Below are positions 1 through 7,319 of a stretch of DNA of 23,893 nucleotides, piece after piece. The notes below the pieces were generated by a model, which saw nothing but the letters and a program-made list of their open reading frames with translations, had not been told where the DNA came from and did not search any database. Within the stretch, counting starts at the first letter, position 1. Every line of letters starts with the position of its first letter. A program made the position numbers and the translations under genes. This stretch comes from an uncultured Ruminococcus sp. (GTDB taxonomy: Bacteria; Bacillota; Clostridia; Oscillospirales; Ruminococcaceae), in the NCBI GenBank assembly GCA_937902395.1, contig CALGTV010000057.1:1-23893 (forward strand). Reading direction: 5' to 3'.

Positions 1-176
1 CGGATTTCCGTTTAGTACGGGATAGCTATACCCTTTTGCCGATAATACGGCAAAATACAGCGAATAACCATACATATATGCCGCTATTTCAGCATTTTCA
101 CTGATTTAGCGGCTCTTGTTTTATCTGTACCCATTGATTTTTGTTTTTTATGGGGTTATTAGAGGTGCCCTTAAAA
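1..176. other. Gene-free left edge with several palindromes, possible IS end
   Basis: No gene is supported here. A perfect 8-bp hairpin lies at 34-55 (TTTTGCCG, loop ATAATA, CGGCAAAA). A second imperfect hairpin at 80-113 has GCCGCTA and TAGCGGC arms and an inner TCAG/CTGA pairing, and is followed by TCTTGTTTT, so it could be a weak plus-strand terminator. Bases 22-29 (ATAGCTAT) and 1-10 are also near-palindromic. The stretch GGGGTTATTAGAGGTGCCC near 153-171 resembles the terminus of an insertion sequence, but the other end is not in the window, so this is only a guess. Confidence 0.3.
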
Positions 177-668
177 TCAATAAATGCTATTTAATTTATT
201 ATTCATATAGATAATCCCTCTCAACATACTCAACATACAAAATATAGGGAAGAAAAGTATGTGAATATATCCATCTATAAAAATGTCGAAAAACGGTCTT
301 GATACCACGCAAACATTAAGGACGCTAATTCCGTACTTAACAAGTAATAACCATACTAATTTATCAAGAATTTTTTTAGCTTCAAATCTTCTGATATCTT
401 TTAAGCATTCCATATCCTCATTTAAAACACGGAACTTTTTAAACGAGTAGTAGAAATATACCAACACACAAATGATTGTCATCAAGCTATTTGTAAAAGT
501 TAAAATCTTGGTATCAGTTATATATTGACTAACTAAAGTATTCATAGCCACGCTATCTTGATTGTGTAAAATATGAAGCGCAAGAATTACAATGAAACAA
601 AGCCATTGATTTCGAGAAAGAAAACTTAAAAAACGTTCAGTTGTAACTTCTACAAATGATTCCCTCAT
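177..668 (-). CDS. Four-helix membrane protein of unknown function
   Basis: A 163-residue protein that I do not recognise. About four hydrophobic helices are visible, near residues 19-37, 54-76, 103-123 and 131-151. A charged loop around residues 80-100 (FKKFRVLNEDMECLKDIRR) separates the second and third. The ATG at 668 is preferred because GGGGG lies 5 nt before it; a TTG four codons upstream would overlap that Shine-Dalgarno. It is transcribed divergently from the small HTH regulator, from a near-consensus promoter whose spacer is a palindrome. This arrangement suggests that the regulator controls it. Its job could be cargo, exclusion or signalling, and nothing in the sequence decides between these. 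Confidence 0.65.
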   Translation of the reverse strand: MRESFVEVTTERFLSFLSRNQWLCFIVILALHILHNQDSVAMNTLVSQYITDTKILTFTNSLMTIICVLVYFYYSFKKFRVLNEDMECLKDIRRFEAKKILDKLVWLLLVKYGISVLNVCVVSRPFFDIFIDGYIHILFFPIFCMLSMLRGIIYMNNKLNSIY

Positions 669-702
669 ATTAACCCCCAAAACAAATTTAATTTCTATAA
701 TT

Positions 703-731
703 ATTATATTCTGTTTTTAAACAGAAGTCAA
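703..731 (-). promoter_or_regulatory. Minus-strand promoter with an 18-bp palindrome as its spacer
   Basis: On the minus strand TTGACT (731-726) and TATAAT (708-703) are exactly 17 bp apart. The spacer is almost wholly the palindrome TTCTGTTTTTAAACAGAA (709-726), with two 8-bp arms around TT. It lies between the divergent membrane-protein and HTH genes. A repressor bound here would block the minus promoter directly and could also affect the HTH gene. The adjacent Cro/CI-like protein is the natural candidate binder (inference). Confidence 0.75.
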
Positions 732-749
732 GAGGAAAGGTTGAAATTT

Positions 750-1034
750 ATGAAAAAATTATTTACCAAGGACAAAGTGTTAACCCTTGCTAAAGAAAAC
801 GGAATAAAACTTTCGCACCTTAATAATTTAATAGGTGGATACAGAGGTAAGATGTTCGAATGGAAAAAAGGCAAAACAACGCTAACGAATGAGGAACTAA
901 CAATTTTAACTGAATATCTCTCGGTATATGAGAATTTATCTCTTAATGATTCAGAAAAGCTTCTCATTAGCAAATATCGCAGTTTGAGTGATGAGAAGAA
1001 AGAGAATCTGCTAAAAGAACTTTCTGAAATGTAA
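750..1034 (+). CDS. Small Cro/CI (XRE)-type HTH transcriptional regulator
   Basis: A 94-residue protein. Residues about 5-60 resemble a Cro/CI helix-turn-helix: LAKENGIKLSHLNNLIGG, then a recognition-helix region ending in EWKKGKTTLTNEELTILTEY. The tail LLISKYRSLSDEKKENLLKEL is the short helical C-terminus often seen on small XRE regulators. The ATG at 750 has AAGG ending 9 nt upstream. A TTG at 741 in the same frame, 5 nt after AGAGG, is a plausible alternative start. The gene is divergent from the membrane protein and lies directly upstream of topB, whose promoter begins 10 bp after its stop. It probably binds the palindrome at 709-726. Whether it also binds the different TTGTGCTAT palindromes is unknown. 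Confidence 0.75.
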   Translation: MKKLFTKDKVLTLAKENGIKLSHLNNLIGGYRGKMFEWKKGKTTLTNEELTILTEYLSVYENLSLNDSEKLLISKYRSLSDEKKENLLKELSEM

Positions 1035-1044
1035 AGAAAGTAAA

Positions 1045-1063
1045 TTGTGCTATAATAGCACAA
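1045..1063 (+). promoter_or_regulatory. Palindromic extended -10 promoter/operator of topB (copy 1)
   Basis: TTGTGCTATAATAGCACAA is a perfect odd palindrome with two 9-bp arms around A1054. Its centre contains TGCTATAAT, an extended -10 box with the perfect hexamer at 1051-1056. No good -35 is visible, as expected for extended -10 promoters. Transcription would start near 1063, giving a leader of about 22 nt with AAGGAG at 1072-1077. A protein bound to the palindrome would cover the -10 box. Confidence 0.8.
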
Positions 1064-1084
1064 AATAAATTAAGGAGAAGAACA

Positions 1085-3244
1085 ATGGTAGTTATATACG
1101 CAGAGAAAGCTTCACTTGCCAAGGAGATTGCATACGCTCTGAAAGCAGGAAAAAGGCATTGCCTTAAAGATGAGCCTACTGTCGGTTGGTATGAATTTCA
1201 ATTCAAGGGAGAACAGGCTGTACTTTGTCACGGTGTAGGACACCTGGCACAGCTTGTTCCTGCCAAAATGTACGACAGTAAATTTGAAAAATGGAATCTT
1301 GATGTGTTCCCTTGTATACCTGATACATTCAGAGTAGCACCTAAATCAGCAACTTTGAAATGTGCAAAGCTTGTAAAAAGCTTTTTTGACAAAGCAGATT
1401 GGCTTATAAATGCAACTGATGCTGACCGTGAGGGAGAATTGATATTCTCTTATGTGTGCGAAATATGTAAATGTAATAAGCCGTTTAAACGTGTTTGGAT
1501 TGAGGACTTGACCGAAGAAAAGCTCCGAAAAGCCTTTAATAACCTTAAAGAGCCGCAGGAACAACTTGTATCTACAGTAACAGGAAACGCAAAAGACCTT
1601 GCCCTTGCAGGTCGTGCAAGAGATATTTCTGATTGGCTTATCGGTACTAATCTTACTGTTGCCGATACAAAGAAATTCGGTGCAGGAATGGGTACACAAA
1701 GCGTTTTACTTACATTAGGCAGAGTACAAACACCTACTCTTAATCTTATTGTTGAACGTGAAAAAGCTATAAAAAATCACAAAAAAACACCTTACTGGAA
1801 GCTTACAGCAGATTTTTCTTTTCCAAATGGAAAATTTACAGCTGTATATGAAAAGGGCAATTTCACATCAGAAACAGAAGCTAAAACGGCATTATCTGAA
1901 TGTAACGGAAAGCCTGGTATTGTTCAGAATATCGAAACAAAACACAAATCTCAATCAGCTCCGCTACTTTTTAACAGTACACAATTACAGATTGCTGCAA
2001 GTAATCAGCTTGATTGGGATTCGGATAAAACAGCTGCTATAATGCAGTCATTGTACGATAAAGGAATTATGGCTTATCCCCGAACAAGTACAGAACATCT
2101 TACCGAAGCTATGATTCCCGAAGTTAAAGAAACGCTTGAAAAGCTTCTTGAAATACCAGAATTTCAGAAGTACAAAATTGACAGGTGGGCAGATTTCACG
2201 AAACGTCATTTTGATGATTCAAAAGTTGGTAGTCATCCTGCAATTATTCCGACAATTAATGTTCCAGACAAGCTTGACAATCTGACAGAGGATGAAAAAA
2301 AGCTGTACGAACTGCTTGCTGTATCGCTCATCAGAATCATATACCCTAAAGCAGAATACGATAACACGGTTATTAAAGTTGCTGTAGGTGAACATATCTT
2401 CAAGGCAAGCGGAAAAGTTGTGACAAATGAGGGTTGGCAAGCTGTAAAGCTTACAGAATTTACAACGGAAAAGAAAAAATCCGAAGAAAAGCAACTACCG
2501 ATTGTATCAGAGGGGCAGGAGCTGACAGGCGAATATAAGATTACAGAGGGTGTAACGGAGCCGCCAAAGAGATATACAGAAGCTGAACTGCTTGCTGCTA
2601 TGGAGCTTGCAGGACAGAAAATCGAGGACGAAGAAGCAAGAACATTGATGAAGCTCCAGAAAAGAGGTCTTGGAACAGATGCAACTAGAGCTCCTATTCT
2701 GAAATCTCTTTTCTCCAAAGGCTATATTGCTAAAAAAGGTAAGACAATTTATCCTACAGAACTTGGAATGTATATTATTGAAACTCTCCCTGTCGATGAA
2801 CTGAAATCAGCGGAGCTGACAGGCGAACTTGAAAAGCAGCTGAATGATATAGCTATCGGCAAGGGCAATTTTGATGAATACATCGATAATATAAAGAAAA
2901 AAGCTTCTGAATGGTATGCTATTATAGCAAATTCAGAAGAAAAGAAATTCGTATCTGAAACACAACAGAAGCTTATATGTCCGTTCTGCAATAGTCCTCT
3001 CCGCAAGCACGATTGGGGATATGGCTGCTCTGGATTTAAGACAAAAGGATGTAAATTCCATATTAACGCTACAATTGCAGGAAAGAAAATAACCGAAAAT
3101 CAGGTTATACACCTTTGTCAGAACGGCAGAACAAACATAATAAAAGGATTTAAGGCTAAAAGCGGCTCTGAATTTGATGCTTATTTGTTTGTTGACAAGG
3201 ATAAAAAAGAAGTGTCTTTCCAGTTTCCAGATAGGAAGAAGTAA
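1085..3244 (+). CDS. topB: DNA topoisomerase III (type IA)
   Basis: A 719-residue type IA topoisomerase that would relax and decatenate DNA by single-strand passage in the cytoplasm. The Toprim domain starts at the N-terminus with the catalytic glutamate E7 in VIYAEKAS and has DADREGE at 112-118. The active-site tyrosine is Y331 in MAYPRTST. Later core motifs include KRGLGTDATRAPIL. The C-terminus carries a zinc-ribbon-like module with C632, C635, C648 and C656. Length and order fit the TopB forms carried by conjugative elements of Bacillota. Start ATG 1085 has AAGGAG 7 nt upstream. The gene is flanked by two near-identical palindromic promoters and followed by the primase-like gene, consistent with an element-borne DNA-processing module. 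A housekeeping copy would not be expected in this setting. Confidence 0.95.
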   Translation: MVVIYAEKASLAKEIAYALKAGKRHCLKDEPTVGWYEFQFKGEQAVLCHGVGHLAQLVPAKMYDSKFEKWNLDVFPCIPDTFRVAPKSATLKCAKLVKSFFDKADWLINATDADREGELIFSYVCEICKCNKPFKRVWIEDLTEEKLRKAFNNLKEPQEQLVSTVTGNAKDLALAGRARDISDWLIGTNLTVADTKKFGAGMGTQSVLLTLGRVQTPTLNLIVEREKAIKNHKKTPYWKLTADFSFPNGKFTAVYEKGNFTSETEAKTALSECNGKPGIVQNIETKHKSQSAPLLFNSTQLQIAASNQLDWDSDKTAAIMQSLYDKGIMAYPRTSTEHLTEAMIPEVKETLEKLLEIPEFQKYKIDRWADFTKRHFDDSKVGSHPAIIPTINVPDKLDNLTEDEKKLYELLAVSLIRIIYPKAEYDNTVIKVAVGEHIFKASGKVVTNEGWQAVKLTEFTTEKKKSEEKQLPIVSEGQELTGEYKITEGVTEPPKRYTEAELLAAMELAGQKIEDEEARTLMKLQKRGLGTDATRAPILKSLFSKGYIAKKGKTIYPTELGMYIIETLPVDELKSAELTGELEKQLNDIAIGKGNFDEYIDNIKKKASEWYAIIANSEEKKFVSETQQKLICPFCNSPLRKHDWGYGCSGFKTKGCKFHINATIAGKKITENQVIHLCQNGRTNIIKGFKAKSGSEFDAYLFVDKDKKEVSFQFPDRKK

Positions 3245-3249
3245 TCAAA

Positions 3250-3268
3250 TTGTGTTATAATAGCACAA
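3250..3268 (+). promoter_or_regulatory. Palindromic -10 promoter/operator of the primase gene (copy 2)
   Basis: TTGTGTTATAATAGCACAA differs from the perfect copy at one base (T3255). The -10 hexamer TATAAT is at 3256-3261, in the extended form TGTTATAAT. It starts 6 bp after the topB stop codon and ends 22 bp before the primase ATG, almost the same geometry as at topB. Confidence 0.8.
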
Positions 3269-3290
3269 AATTTATAGAAAGGACTCTGCT

Positions 3291-4262
3291 ATGCAAATAA
3301 CAAATGAACAGAAAGCAGCTGCTAATCAGGTTGACCTTGTGGATTATTTGACTTCAAAGGGATATCAGCTTGAAAAGAAAGGCAACAGCTATAAGATTAA
3401 GATACATAAAAAGTTCCCTGGTGATATGTCAAGCCTATCAATCTTTGATAACCGCAGAGGTTGGAAACGGTGGAGCAGCGGAGAAAGCGGTGGAGATGCT
3501 ATTTCTTTTCTCCAGGCGAATATGGGAATGTCATTCCAGGACGCAGTTGTTGAACTTGTAGGCGGCTCAATGGCAGCATACACACCTTTGCCAAGAAAAA
3601 CAGAAGCACCAAAAATTCCCGAAGTAAAGGAACTTTCATTGCCTAAAAAATGTGAGGGTAAATTTTCAAGAGTATTTGCATATTTAAATAAATCCAGATT
3701 TATTGATGTAAATATAATCTCAAAAATGATTGCTGATAAGAAAATATACCAGGACGAAAGAAACAATGCTGTATTCGTTGGATATAACGAAGAAAATAAG
3801 GTTGCATTTGCCTGTGTACGTGGAACTAATACGCAAGTTCAGTATCGAGGGGATTGTGAGGGAAGTGATAAAAAATACGCTTTTTCAATGGACGGTACAA
3901 ACAGTAACGGAAAGCTTTACGTGTTTGAAGCTCCTATAGACTTGTTAAGTCACGCTACAATGGTAAATCACATCACAAAAAATCCCGATGCCTGGAAAGC
4001 ACATTCACGCATAAGCCTTGCAGGAACATCTGATGTTGCCCTGGAACATTACTTGAAATCTCATCCAGAAGTAAAAGAGATACACTTTGTCCTGGATAAT
4101 GACAAAGCAGGACGAGATGCTGCTGCTAAATACGTGCCTAAATATGAAAGTTTAGGCTATAAAGTCGTTAATCACGAACTTAAAACAAAGGATATGAACA
4201 AGGAACTTGAAGCATATCTGACCAAACCTCCGCCTGTTCAGAGGGGGACGGTGAGAAAATAA
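3291..4262 (+). CDS. DUF3991/Toprim primase-like protein
   Basis: A 323-residue protein of the DUF3991 plus Toprim type common on Gram-positive mobile elements, thought to act in element DNA replication or priming. Residues about 1-95 resemble the CHC2 zinc-binding region of DnaG-like primases (WKRWSSGESGGDAISFLQ), but no cysteine is present there. The DUF3991-like part spans roughly 120-200. The Toprim motifs are VFEAPIDLL with E213 and LDNDKAG with D269 and D271. Start ATG 3291 has AAAGGA 7 nt upstream. The last dozen residues are encoded by a short GC-richer stretch (KPPPVQRGTVRK) unlike the rest, perhaps a replaced tail. It has its own palindromic promoter but is probably co-expressed with topB. 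Confidence 0.85.
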   Translation: MQITNEQKAAANQVDLVDYLTSKGYQLEKKGNSYKIKIHKKFPGDMSSLSIFDNRRGWKRWSSGESGGDAISFLQANMGMSFQDAVVELVGGSMAAYTPLPRKTEAPKIPEVKELSLPKKCEGKFSRVFAYLNKSRFIDVNIISKMIADKKIYQDERNNAVFVGYNEENKVAFACVRGTNTQVQYRGDCEGSDKKYAFSMDGTNSNGKLYVFEAPIDLLSHATMVNHITKNPDAWKAHSRISLAGTSDVALEHYLKSHPEVKEIHFVLDNDKAGRDAAAKYVPKYESLGYKVVNHELKTKDMNKELEAYLTKPPPVQRGTVRK

Positions 4263-4273
4263 AATCTTTTGAT

Positions 4274-4307
4274 ATAAAAAAACAGAGCAGCTTAAATTGC
4301 TGCTCTG
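4274..4307 (-). terminator. Intrinsic terminator, strong on the minus strand
   Basis: A perfect 9-bp stem, CAGAGCAGC (4283-4291) and GCTGCTCTG (4299-4307), has a 7-nt loop. On the minus strand it is followed at once by a run of seven T. On the plus strand the T-rich stretch is further away and broken, so it may also weakly terminate the primase transcript. Confidence 0.7.
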
Positions 4308-4400
4308 CCAATATTGTATTTTTTAGCGTTGTATTTTCCTTTAAAAGCATATGTCAAGTGTTTCCCAAAAATGTCCACCGTGAACAATTTTCTTTTTATA

Positions 4401-4432
4401 AAAAAGTTTACGCCAGCTGACGTAAACTTTTT
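4401..4432. terminator. Bidirectional intrinsic terminator between convergent genes
   Basis: Twelve-bp perfect arms AAAAAGTTTACG (4401-4412) and CGTAAACTTTTT (4421-4432) enclose an 8-base centre containing CAGCTG. The A-tract on one side and T-tract on the other make it work in both directions. It lies between the primase gene and the convergent dockerin gene. Confidence 0.75.
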
Positions 4433-4479
4433 AATTCAATACATATTATCATTTATGGTTAATATTAAGACATATTTTA

Positions 4480-5268
4480 TTATTTTATAATAAATTTGTT
4501 CCAAGCAGAATCAATCTTGAATTTAGGGTCTTTAGAAACATATTGTTTAAGCGCTGCAATATCAGCCATGTCTATGGAACCATCTACATTAATATCTGCG
4601 GCGATAAGATTTATATCTTTTTCTTTAACATCACCCATTAAATACATAGATAACATTGTAAGATCAGTGAGATTTGGGCCTTTAGAGCCTAATGGCGTAA
4701 AATTATTATTAAAATACACATCCCCTATATTTGTTCCAGTAAAATAGCATCCTGAATAATCAAGCTTTTCTTTATATTTATATGTAGGCAATAATGTTTT
4801 GTCTTGGAATGTTTTGTTCTCTTTATTATACCAAAGACCTTGTGCGCAATCATAGAGTGCTTTTAAATCATCTTCTGCATCTTTTAATTGTGAAAGAGTT
4901 TTAAAACCAGTCATATCGAAATATACCAAGTCATACTTTTCGCTATAATAATATACCTTCATTATTTCAGTTTCACCCCAACATCCTGAATCTTTACCGT
5001 CCATTTTTAAACCGTGCATACGAACTTTACCTTCAGGTGTTATAATAAATTTACTATTACCATCAGCATAATAACCCGAAATAGGACATTGTTTTCCAGA
5101 ATAAAAACCATCACCACAGTCTTCAAGATCACCATAACTCCAAAGAACATCAAGATCTCGTGCCTCTGGATCAACAGCAAATAATGCATGAGATTCAATA
5201 GTTGGTGCAGTTGACAATACAAGCATTAATGTTAATGTAACACAAAGAAAATGTTTAAGAATTTTCAT
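4480..5268 (-). CDS. Secreted dockerin-containing protein
   Basis: A 262-residue protein with a typical signal peptide (MKILKHFLCVTLTLMLVLS, cleavage probably near SHA-LF). The middle (about residues 35-185) is an unrecognised domain with at least five cysteines, possibly disulphide-linked. The C-terminal 65 residues form a type I dockerin: a canonical second calcium-binding repeat, ADINVDGSIDMADIAALKQY, and a diverged first repeat around NLTDLTMLSMYLMGD that lacks the usual DxNxDG residues. Dockerins bind cohesins on scaffoldins, so the protein is probably displayed in a cellulosome-like complex. No catalytic family is recognised. ATG 5268 is chosen because AAGGAG lies 8 nt upstream; the GTG at 5277 overlaps that site. 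It has its own promoter and two downstream terminators. Confidence 0.8.
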   Translation of the reverse strand: MKILKHFLCVTLTLMLVLSTAPTIESHALFAVDPEARDLDVLWSYGDLEDCGDGFYSGKQCPISGYYADGNSKFIITPEGKVRMHGLKMDGKDSGCWGETEIMKVYYYSEKYDLVYFDMTGFKTLSQLKDAEDDLKALYDCAQGLWYNKENKTFQDKTLLPTYKYKEKLDYSGCYFTGTNIGDVYFNNNFTPLGSKGPNLTDLTMLSMYLMGDVKEKDINLIAADINVDGSIDMADIAALKQYVSKDPKFKIDSAWNKFIIK

Positions 5269-5317
5269 AAAATACACTCCTTAAAAATTAAAATATATTG
5301 AAAGATCTTTCTTATGC

Positions 5318-5346
5318 ATTATAACATAATAGTTGTTTAAAGTCAA
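5318..5346 (-). promoter_or_regulatory. Promoter of the minus-strand dockerin gene
   Basis: On the minus strand TTGACT (5346-5341) and TATAAT (5323-5318) are separated by 17 bp, with a TGT extension before the -10. Just downstream, at the expected start of transcription, is the 12-bp perfect palindrome GAAAGATCTTTC (5300-5311), a possible operator. Confidence 0.75.
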
Positions 5347-5543
5347 TATATATATATCATATACATAGTATTTTCTGCATATAATAGTAATTATTCAAAA
5401 ACGATTATGTTAAATTTATAAAAAATAAACAAAAAATTTTTGATTTAAAATTAGCAAACATTGAAAGTATTTTATACAAGTACAACTTTTAACATATATA
5501 GCCTACACGTTTCGCCAGGCACCAGCGATGATATAAAAACAGA
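5347..5543. other. AT-rich intergenic stretch without a recognised gene
   Basis: This lies between the dockerin-gene promoter and the terminator of the toxin-antitoxin operon. It contains long A/T runs and a TATATATATAT stretch near 5347-5357. I see no open frame with a ribosome binding site and no clear RNA fold. Confidence 0.5.
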
Positions 5544-5578
5544 AAAAACGCTGCCGTGAAAATACTGACAGCGTTTTT
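5544..5578 (-). terminator. Intrinsic terminator of the toxin-antitoxin operon
   Basis: A 10-bp perfect stem, AAAAACGCTG (5544-5553) and CAGCGTTTTT (5569-5578), has a 15-base loop. On the minus strand the stem is followed by a T-run. It starts 2 bp beyond the toxin stop codon. Confidence 0.75.
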
Positions 5579-5580
5579 GA

Positions 5581-5895
5581 TTAATTCAGAATAGCAGAAA
5601 AATTCATTTTTCCATACAATAATCTTGCAATATGGACGATTTTATTTTCTTCATCTACTTTATAGAAAACATCATAATTATCTACCAATGCACATCGATA
5701 GCCATTTTTGGCAATTGACGGAATATGAAAAAGAGGAAATAAAATCGGATTTTCATTAATCTCATTTACAGTTTTTTCAATCTTAATAAGAAGATTTTGA
5801 GCTGCTATTGGATTTTTCAATTTCACAGAAATATATGAGAGGACAGAATCAAGGTCTTGCTGAAAACTTTCAGCAATGATAAGTCTATATTCCAT
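5581..5895 (-). CDS. RelE/ParE-family toxin
   Basis: A 104-residue protein with the RelE/ParE fold pattern: an N-terminal strand and long helices (YRLIIAESFQQDLDSVLSYI), PILFPLF in the middle, then YRCALVDNYDVFYKVDEE and the final strand VHIARLLYGK. This end pattern is typical of ParE-like members, which poison gyrase, but RelE-like ribosome-dependent mRNA cleavage cannot be excluded. The ATG at 5895 lies inside the 3' end of the antitoxin gene (11-nt overlap), with GAGGG 6 nt upstream, implying translational coupling. With the antitoxin it forms a type II module that probably stabilises the element. Confidence 0.85.
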   Translation of the reverse strand: MEYRLIIAESFQQDLDSVLSYISVKLKNPIAAQNLLIKIEKTVNEINENPILFPLFHIPSIAKNGYRCALVDNYDVFYKVDEENKIVHIARLLYGKMNFSAILN

Positions 5896-6184
5896 ACTTA
5901 TCCCTCAATGTTCCGAAAACTTCATCATAGGATAAAGCTCTGCAGTTCTCGAAGTCAGCTTCGGCTTCATCAAGTTTCTGTTGAAGCTCAGCTGAATTAC
6001 GCACGATAACTCTTGTAGGTGCAGGCATTTTTACATCAAAAGGTAAACCGCCAACAAGATTAACCTGATGCAGAAGCATATTTACAGCATCAGAAATTGT
6101 CATTCCAAGCATCGACAATGTTTCTTCAGCGTTTGCTCTTACAGTTTCATTAACCCTAACGTGAATGGTGGAATTTTTATTCAT
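5885..6184 (-). CDS. RelB/DinJ-family antitoxin
   Basis: A 99-residue protein. The N-terminal part STIHVRVNETVRANAEETL followed by LGMTISDAVNMLLHQV is the ribbon-helix-helix DNA-binding segment of RelB/DinJ antitoxins, and GGLPFDVKMP is a characteristic following motif. The C-terminal half, rich in E and D, should wrap the toxin. The ATG at 6184 is chosen over a GTG at 6193 because the upstream AAAGGAACGGTGAT matches the extended anti-Shine-Dalgarno. It is the first gene of the operon, and the paired protein probably represses its own promoter through the inverted repeat at 6212-6235. Confidence 0.88.
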   Translation of the reverse strand: MNKNSTIHVRVNETVRANAEETLSMLGMTISDAVNMLLHQVNLVGGLPFDVKMPAPTRVIVRNSAELQQKLDEAEADFENCRALSYDEVFGTLRDKYGI

Positions 6185-6211
6185 AGAAATCACCGTTCCT
6201 TTCTTAATCTT

Positions 6212-6240
6212 ATTGTATCATATTTTGCATACAATGTCAA
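6212..6240 (-). promoter_or_regulatory. Toxin-antitoxin promoter with overlapping inverted repeat
   Basis: On the minus strand TTGACA (6240-6235) and TACAAT (6217-6212) are 17 bp apart. ATTGTAT (6212-6218) and ATACAAT (6229-6235) are inverted 7-bp arms separated by 10 bp that overlap the -10 box and touch the -35 box. This is the expected place for an autoregulatory antitoxin operator. Confidence 0.75.
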
Positions 6241-6268
6241 CACAAATTTAAAATCGGAGGTGAATTAA

Positions 6269-7030
6269 ATGAGTTTATGCAAATTAAGCAATAGTATTTT
6301 CGATTTAAAGCTTTCAGCATCGGAGCTGACCGTGTACGCATATATGTGTAGTCTGCCCTCGGAATACATAACGCTTGACGGTGCAGCCGCAGCAAAGGTA
6401 AAACAGGCTACAATTGCTTCAAAATGCGGTATAAAGACAGTTCAGACAGTTGCTAAAGTAATTACATCACTTACAGAAAAATCCCTTGTAGAGCCTGTAA
6501 AACGCTCTGTGAAGCGAAACGGCTACAAGGGGACATATATGTATAAAGTCAAGAAGCTGCCAACAGAAAACAGCTTCTTTTTTGTTGATAGGGCAGTTTT
6601 CGGACAGCTCAATCCAAGACAGATGATGATATATCTGTTTATCTGCAAGAGCTATAACACACAGATTTGCGACTGTTGGAATAGCTATGCAGATATATCA
6701 GCACAGACAGGAATGAAAAGAGAAACGGTTATCCAGACCATTGCAGAACTCGAAGCGTTAAAGCTCATCAGAAAAAATCGTCGCAAGAGCTATTCTAACC
6801 GTCGTGTATATGTGGATAACCACTATATTCTGATACTGTACGTTAAAGGCTCATTCATGGGAAGAAAAAGAAAAGCGGTTGCACCGTCAATACAACCGCA
6901 TTTCAACTTTAAATCACATAATTCTAATCTGCGTAAATTAGAAGTGGTTTACAAATTCAGTATACCACAGGAACTAAAAAAAGTCAAGTCTTTTTTCATT
7001 AATTTTTTAAGGGGTAGTCCGCAAATTTAA
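6269..7030 (+). CDS. Protein with two winged-helix-like domains
   Basis: A 253-residue protein that looks like two related winged-helix domains. The first is around 5-95 (LSASELTVYAYMCSL, then KQATIASKCGIKTVQTVAKVITSLTEKSLVEPV). The second is around 100-190 (LNPRQMMIYLFICKSY, then SYADISAQTGMKRETVIQTIAELEALKLIRKN). The tail (195-253) is basic. This arrangement occurs in helix-turn-helix proteins and replication initiators of Gram-positive elements, so initiation or transcriptional control are both possible. CGGAGGTGA at 6256-6264 is a strong ribosome binding site for ATG 6269. It is divergent from the toxin-antitoxin operon and upstream of the giant helicase gene. It is one candidate for the protein that recognises the seven-copy palindrome (speculative). 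Confidence 0.6.
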   Translation: MSLCKLSNSIFDLKLSASELTVYAYMCSLPSEYITLDGAAAAKVKQATIASKCGIKTVQTVAKVITSLTEKSLVEPVKRSVKRNGYKGTYMYKVKKLPTENSFFFVDRAVFGQLNPRQMMIYLFICKSYNTQICDCWNSYADISAQTGMKRETVIQTIAELEALKLIRKNRRKSYSNRRVYVDNHYILILYVKGSFMGRKRKAVAPSIQPHFNFKSHNSNLRKLEVVYKFSIPQELKKVKSFFINFLRGSPQI

Positions 7031-7265
7031 AGTCATATTGAGTACCCAATTACTATTACATTTGGAAAAGAAAAAATATCAGGTTTAATATAATATTATA
7101 CTTAACTATAGTAATACTGCACCTTTACAATTCGTATAATTATGCCTGATAAATCCATTTCAAGTGTCATTGATGCGTTATCGCGTGTTGATAGTGTTGA
7201 ATGTTTCGCCCTTTTTCTTTTTCCAATGCGTATAGAAATATTTTTGAAAAATTGCCCTTTAAAAC
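7031..7265. other. Intergenic stretch before the giant helicase-methylase gene
   Basis: AT-rich spacer. A small open frame from 7142 has no ribosome binding site and runs through the downstream promoter and start codon, so it is not called. No RNA gene or repeat is recognised. Confidence 0.5.
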
Positions 7266-7294
7266 TTGACTTTTTCGCTTTAAAGTGTTATACT
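7266..7294 (+). promoter_or_regulatory. Promoter of the giant helicase-methylase gene
   Basis: TTGACT (7266-7271) and TATACT (7289-7294) are 17 bp apart, and TGT precedes the -10 hexamer. AGGAGGA at 7304-7310 and the GTG start at 7320 follow at normal distances. Unlike topB and the primase gene, no TTGTGCTAT palindrome is present here. Confidence 0.8.
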
Positions 7295-7319
7295 ATTATT
7301 TACAGGAGGAACATTAAAA

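Noticed and set aside
2233..2718. 161-codon open frame on the minus strand inside topB
   Set aside because: It is antisense to well-supported topoisomerase sequence, has no ribosome binding site and a serine-rich, shadow-like composition.
4340..4385. Stretch between two terminators resembling an insertion-sequence end
   Set aside because: Only a vague resemblance to remembered IS termini, with no matching inverted end and no transposase nearby.
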